The position numbers were made by a program, and so were the translations under genes. 64,000 nt of DNA from JBGSQR01 sp964509295 (lineage in GTDB: Bacteria > Desulfobacterota > Desulfuromonadia > Geobacterales > Pseudopelobacteraceae): contig CAZDWS010000005.1 of the NCBI GenBank assembly GCA_964509295.1, forward strand, positions 1 to 64,000, given 5' to 3'. Of the stretch, positions 60,008-64,000 are shown in pieces (the stretch's first letter is position 1; the number at the start of each line of letters is the position of its first letter). Below the pieces are notes generated by a model. The model was not told the DNA's origin. It did no database searches and was given only the letters and a program-made list of their open reading frames with translations.

Positions 60008-61936
60008 ATGAATAAACTCAATATCATCGTTGCTGAAGACGATTTTGCACATTCCGAGGCGGTCAGACGCTCCCTGGCCAACAGCACCCTGGCCTGTAAT
60101 GTGACAATTGCCAAATCACTGCTGCATTTCCGCCAGATGATTGCAGCCAACACACCGGACCTTGCCATCATGGACCTTAACCTGCCGGATGGTCGTTCGG
60201 TGGATGAACTGACGCACCCGGCCGAAGACGGACCTTTTCCGATTCTGTTGATGACCAGTTTTGGCAGTGAGCACATTGCTGTTGAAACTATCAAGGCCGG
60301 CGCCATTGACTATATCGTCAAGTCTCCGGAGGCCTTTGCCCAACTGCCGCGCACTATTGAAAGCGCTCTGCGGGAATGGAAACTGCTCTGTGATCGAAAA
60401 AAAACAACACAGGAAATCCTGGATAGCGAAGCCAGATATCATACACTTTCCAACCAGTTCAACGCACTGCTGGATACCCTGCCGGACAGGATTGTGCTTC
60501 ATGATACTGAACATCGGGTTATCTGGGCCAACAAAGCTGCCACACAAGATCTGGGACATGACGTATCAGAACTGATCGGACAGCATTGCTTCAAACTATG
60601 GCAAAACCGTACATCCCCTTGCGACCCGTGCCCGGTTGAACAGACGTTAAAATCCGGCAGTCCCTCAATAGTGAATATTGTTACCTCAGACGGTCACACC
60701 TGGGAGTTAAGAGCCATACCGGTCAGGGATGACGGTGTAATTACAAGCCTGATTGAGGTCGGGCGTGATATTACTGAACATCTGCTGCTGGAGGAAAAAC
60801 TGCGTCAATCCCAGAAAATGGATGCGGTTGGCCGTTTGGCCGGTGGCGTTGCCCACGATTTCAACAACATGCTGAATGCCATTCTGGGTTATAGCGAGTT
60901 GGCGCTCCAACGCTGCGCAAGCGATGAAAAAACCTCCTCCTATCTCAAAGAGGTGCTTAAAGCCGCGGCACGCTCAGCCGACCTGACCCACCAACTGCTG
61001 GCCTTTTCACGCAAGCAGGTCGTGGAACCGCGTATCATAGATATCAATCGGCAAATCTCTGACCAGTTGAAATTTTTCGCCAAACTGATAGGTGAAGATA
61101 TCCAGTTGCAGTTTGATCCGGACAGTGGCTCTGAACAGGTTTTGATGGATCCGACACAAATCGATCAGATTCTGGTCAACCTGATTGTAAATGCCCGTGA
61201 TGCCATCAGCGGCAATGGAAGGATAAGTATCAAAATCAGCACTGACACGCTGGATGATGCTTATTGCCGTACCTATCTGGGCACCAAGCCAGGTGAGTAC
61301 ATCCGACTGAGCGTGAGTGACGATGGTTGCGGAATGGATGCAAAAACTCTGGAGCGGATTTTTGAACCATTCTTCACAACCAAGGACAAAGGAAAGGGAA
61401 CAGGCCTGGGGCTGGCAACGGTTTACGGCATTGTTAACCAGAATAACGGTGAAATCCACGCCGAGAGCGAGCCGGGTAAAGGCACAACCTTTATAATTCA
61501 TCTCCCGTGTATTCAGTCCGATGCGCTGCAATTCACTACACCTGAGATTGTTGAACCACCCAAGGGAACAGAAACCATAATGGTTGTGGAGGATGAACAG
61601 CAGAATCTGGAAATCACACAGATACTTCTGGAAGAGTGCGGCTATACTGTCATTGCAACACAATCGCCTCTGGAAGCATGCAAACTGTTTGCAGAACAAA
61701 TGGATAAAATCTCGCTGGTCATCAGCGATGTGGTTATGCCACAGATTAACGGCAAAGACCTGTATATCCGATTAAATAATATAAAACCGGGTATAAAGGT
61801 GCTTTTCATGTCCGGCTATACCGACGATGTCATCACCAATCGTGGTGTTTTACCGGAAGGAACAAAATTCATCCACAAACCGTTCACAATCCAACGGCTG
61901 GCCACAAAGGTCAGAACTGTTCTGGATGAAATCTAG
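60008..61936 (+). CDS. hybrid kinase REC-PAS-HisKA-HATPase-REC
   Basis: A 642-residue cytoplasmic protein. An N-terminal receiver (AEDDFAHSEAV, Asp in IMDLNLPDG, Lys in YIVKSPE) is followed by a PAS domain containing CDPCPVEQTLKSG, HisKA with His283 (AGGVAHDFNNMLN), HATPase (GTGLGLATVYG) and a C-terminal receiver (VVEDEQQN, Asp in ISDVVMPQING). Receivers at both ends make it a phosphorelay hub. It begins 11 bases after the Rcp1-type gene and ends 10 bases before the next. Confidence 0.9.
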   Translation: MNKLNIIVAEDDFAHSEAVRRSLANSTLACNVTIAKSLLHFRQMIAANTPDLAIMDLNLPDGRSVDELTHPAEDGPFPILLMTSFGSEHIAVETIKAGAIDYIVKSPEAFAQLPRTIESALREWKLLCDRKKTTQEILDSEARYHTLSNQFNALLDTLPDRIVLHDTEHRVIWANKAATQDLGHDVSELIGQHCFKLWQNRTSPCDPCPVEQTLKSGSPSIVNIVTSDGHTWELRAIPVRDDGVITSLIEVGRDITEHLLLEEKLRQSQKMDAVGRLAGGVAHDFNNMLNAILGYSELALQRCASDEKTSSYLKEVLKAAARSADLTHQLLAFSRKQVVEPRIIDINRQISDQLKFFAKLIGEDIQLQFDPDSGSEQVLMDPTQIDQILVNLIVNARDAISGNGRISIKISTDTLDDAYCRTYLGTKPGEYIRLSVSDDGCGMDAKTLERIFEPFFTTKDKGKGTGLGLATVYGIVNQNNGEIHAESEPGKGTTFIIHLPCIQSDALQFTTPEIVEPPKGTETIMVVEDEQQNLEITQILLEECGYTVIATQSPLEACKLFAEQMDKISLVISDVVMPQINGKDLYIRLNNIKPGIKVLFMSGYTDDVITNRGVLPEGTKFIHKPFTIQRLATKVRTVLDEI

Positions 61937-61946
61937 GGAGTTCCAG

Positions 61947-63173
61947 ATGAACAGTAACAATTTACGCATACTTATTGCGGAAGACGATGCCAGCCATGTA
62001 GCGGCTCTCCGCAGGCAACTGGAAAAAGATTATCCAAATGTGGACATCAGCCATGTCAAAAGTCTCCGCGAATATGCATCCAGCATTTCAGAGCATACAC
62101 CGTCCGTTGTACTTCTCGACATACACCTGTCTGACGGCCAGTCCTTGGGAATGCTGACCTCCCCTGCCGGTGAAGGAGCTTTTCCCATAATAATCATGAC
62201 CAGCTACGGCAGCCAGCAGCTTGCCGTTGATGCCATCAAGGCCGGCGCACTTGATTACATAGTAAAGTCACCGGATGTTTTCAAGTCAATTTCCGGGGTT
62301 ATTGAGGGGACGTTGCGAGAATGGAAACTGCTGCAGGAAAAAAAACAGATGGAGATGCAGCTTAAGGATTCACAGGCCCGAATTATTCAGCAGGAAAAAA
62401 TGGCCTCCATTGGACAACTGGCTGCCGGTGTAGCCCATGAGATCAACAACCCCATGGGCTACATTTCCAGTAATATGAGTTCCCTGGGCAGATACGTGGA
62501 TAAACTGTCACAGTTTATTCATACCCAGGAACAGGCTATTGAAAAATGCGCTGACCCGGAGACTAAAGCGGAAGTGGCCGGCCTGAAAAAACAGATCAAA
62601 CTTGATTACATACTGAATGACTTGCACAATCTGATAACCGAGTCCCTGGAAGGTTCCCAGAGAGTCAGCAAAATTGTCCAGGATCTGAAGAGCTTTTCTC
62701 GCGAAGACAAAAACGAACCGACCCTCAGTGACCTGAATGAGCATATCAAGAGCACAATCAATATTGTCAGAAACGAAATCAAATATGTTGCAGAGCTGGA
62801 TTTACAGTTCGGCGACATCCCTCCGATCCTCTGTCATCCCCAGCAGATCGGCCAGGTGGTCATGAATCTGCTGGTTAATGCGGCCCACGCCATTACGGAC
62901 AATGGAATCATTACGCTGACGACTTCCCAGGTGGATGACATGGTCGAAGTCAGAATCAGCGATACCGGCTGCGGCATTTCTCCGGAAAATATCAAGAAGA
63001 TCTTTGAGCCGTTTTTTACAACCAAAGAACCGGGTAAGGGAACCGGACTGGGGCTGGCCATCAGCCTGGATATCATCAGAAAACATGATGGAGAGTTGCT
63101 GGTGCAGAGCGAGCCGGGAAAAGGCACAACGTTTACGGTTCGTTTGCCGGCGATTGATAACAAAAAGACTTAA
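61947..63173 (+). CDS. receiver-fused histidine kinase (REC-HisKA-HATPase)
   Basis: About 408 residues. The N-terminal receiver (AEDDASHVAAL, LLDIHLSDG, YIVKSPD) is closely similar to that of 60008. A coiled coil leads to HisKA with His164 (AAGVAHEINNPMG) and HATPase (DTGCGISPEN, GTGLGLAISLD). The kinase core resembles 46939, not the SHDL group. The start has GGGAG; 40 residues of upstream open frame overlap 60008 and are disfavoured. Input would come through the receiver, so it should act downstream of another kinase. Confidence 0.9.
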   Translation: MNSNNLRILIAEDDASHVAALRRQLEKDYPNVDISHVKSLREYASSISEHTPSVVLLDIHLSDGQSLGMLTSPAGEGAFPIIIMTSYGSQQLAVDAIKAGALDYIVKSPDVFKSISGVIEGTLREWKLLQEKKQMEMQLKDSQARIIQQEKMASIGQLAAGVAHEINNPMGYISSNMSSLGRYVDKLSQFIHTQEQAIEKCADPETKAEVAGLKKQIKLDYILNDLHNLITESLEGSQRVSKIVQDLKSFSREDKNEPTLSDLNEHIKSTINIVRNEIKYVAELDLQFGDIPPILCHPQQIGQVVMNLLVNAAHAITDNGIITLTTSQVDDMVEVRISDTGCGISPENIKKIFEPFFTTKEPGKGTGLGLAISLDIIRKHDGELLVQSEPGKGTTFTVRLPAIDNKKT

Positions 63174-63177
63174 AGGC

Positions 63178-63282
63178 TCCCTCATCCGGCCTTCGGCCAC
63201 CTTCTCCCAGGGGGAGAAGGGATTTTCAGACAACAACCCTTCTCCCTCTGGGAGAAGGTGCCCCACAGGGGCGGATGAGGGA
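63178..63282. repeat. paired inverted REP-like repeats, copies D1 and D2
   Basis: D1 (63179-63222) is the reverse orientation, CCCTCATCC-GGCC-TTC-GGCC-ACCTTCTCCC; D2 (63238-63282) is forward, CCCTTCTCCC-TCT-GGGAGAAGG...GGATGAGGG. They face each other with a 15-base spacer, so the whole can fold into a large cruciform. They occupy the gap before the last gene. Confidence 0.85.
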
Positions 63283-63329
63283 ATAAACCAGGGTTTACCT
63301 GACACAGCGCCGAGGGGGATTCAACACAA

Positions 63330-64000
63330 ATGTACAATGAACCGATCAAAATTCTCTGTGTCGATGATGAGCGCAATGTTCTCAAGTCACTGGAACGGCT
63401 TTTTCTGGATGACGACTATGAAATCTTTCTGGCTGATTCAGGAGAAGAAGGATTAAAACTTTTGGAAAGTAACGGTCCTTTTCAGGTTATTATTTCCGAC
63501 TACCGCATGCCGGTTATGAACGGGGTGGATTTTCTGAAAGCTGTTTATGAACGGATGCCGGAAACAGTCAGGATTGTTCTGTCAGGATACGCTGATGCCG
63601 GGGCAATTGTGGCGGCTATCAATGAGGGGCATATCTATAAATTCATCCCAAAACCCTGGAATGACGAGGAGCTACGGGTCACAATCAATAACTGCCTGGA
63701 GAGATATTTTCTGCAGAAAAACAACCGCGAACTGCTGGACAAACTGGCAATTGCCAATCAGGCGCTGGAAGAGAAAGTCAGACAACGCACTGAGGAGCTG
63801 GAACTGCACGTACGCGCACTGGAGTTTGCCCAACAGATGATGTGGTCGCTTCCGGTGGGTGTAATCGGAATTGATGAGAACAACATGGTTGCTCACTGCA
63901 ATACGGTTGCTGCAAAGTACCTGAAGAGTGTCTGTACCGACTTTCTGGGCTCGGACGTCACTCAGAGTTGCAATCTGGAGATGGGAAGTTTTATTGAAAA
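63330..64000 (+). CDS. response regulator with additional sensory/output domain, cut by window edge
   Basis: The first 223 codons are present and open to the edge. Residues 1-130 are a receiver (CVDDERNVLKSL, Asp in ISDYRMPVMNG, SGYAD, Lys in FIPKPW), followed by a coiled coil (QALEEKVRQRTEELELHV) and the beginning of a PAS-like domain (LPVGVIGIDENNMVAHCN). The FIPKPWNDEELR type of receiver often precedes HD-GYP, GGDEF or PAS outputs, so the full function is undetermined. A GAGGGGG site lies about 11 bases before the ATG. Confidence 0.8.
   Translation, partial: MYNEPIKILCVDDERNVLKSLERLFLDDDYEIFLADSGEEGLKLLESNGPFQVIISDYRMPVMNGVDFLKAVYERMPETVRIVLSGYADAGAIVAAINEGHIYKFIPKPWNDEELRVTINNCLERYFLQKNNRELLDKLAIANQALEEKVRQRTEELELHVRALEFAQQMMWSLPVGVIGIDENNMVAHCNTVAAKYLKSVCTDFLGSDVTQSCNLEMGSFIE

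Overview
The window looks like a chromosomal segment from a Geobacter-like member of the Desulfuromonadales/Geobacterales (former deltaproteobacteria). The basis is gene content and recalled synteny, not a database search. Evidence includes multihaem c-type cytochromes matching the CbcBA quinone-oxidoreductase locus, a CIRCE element in front of rpoH, a lactate permease with LutC and a fused LutB-LutA, and a very high density of two-component, GGDEF and HDOD signalling genes. I see no prophage, insertion sequence or CRISPR array.

Region 1 (1-5.9 kb): a reverse-strand tRNA operon (Thr-Tyr-Gly, running off the left edge), CIRCE-controlled rpoH, a small exported protein, a thiolase-like protein without its nucleophilic cysteine, endonuclease III, a PHP-family phosphoesterase and a SEC-C/YchJ protein. 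Region 2 (5.9-11.2 kb): lactate uptake and oxidation, transcribed right to left as lldP, lutC, lutBA. A 17-bp FadR/LldR-type operator overlaps the lutC promoter. Region 3 (11.9-25.1 kb): a lipid-type methyltransferase, a reverse-strand run with an MglA-like GTPase, a HEAT-like protein, a SPOR protein, a second-type EF-G, coaX, birA and nadC, then a GGDEF/HDOD signalling group, a ROK kinase and a HIT protein. Region 4 (25.3-38 kb): a TPR protein, a forward run (unknown protein, DedA, TrmJ, SemiSWEET, LemA, TPM-domain protein, lipoprotein), the yebC-msrA-ruvC-ruvA operon without ruvB, a lipoprotein, tRNA-Cys and a GapN-type aldehyde dehydrogenase.

Region 5 (38-46.6 kb) is an electron-transfer locus. 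Transcribed leftward are a seven-haem membrane-anchored cytochrome c carrying an EF-hand, a cytochrome b, a twelve-haem nanowire-type cytochrome, a haem-c sensor protein without an output domain, and a small membrane protein. Divergent to these lie an NtrC-family sigma-54 activator and a haem-c sensor histidine kinase. This matches my memory of the cbcBA/bccR locus of Geobacter sulfurreducens. Two sigma-54-type promoters sit in front of small membrane-protein genes beside the regulator.

Region 6 (46.9-64 kb, open at the right edge) is a forward run of at least ten signalling genes. It holds seven histidine kinases, four of them tandem paralogues sharing one kinase core but carrying different sensor modules. 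It also holds a Rcp1-type single-domain response regulator, a further response regulator cut by the window edge, and a free-standing cobalamin-binding protein with the W-x9-E-H motif of CarH-type B12 photoreceptors. The three larger gaps in this run are filled by a palindromic repeat also found at 38 kb. The B12 protein inside the kinase array, and the haem sensor with no output domain in the cytochrome operon, are the best candidates for undescribed biology.
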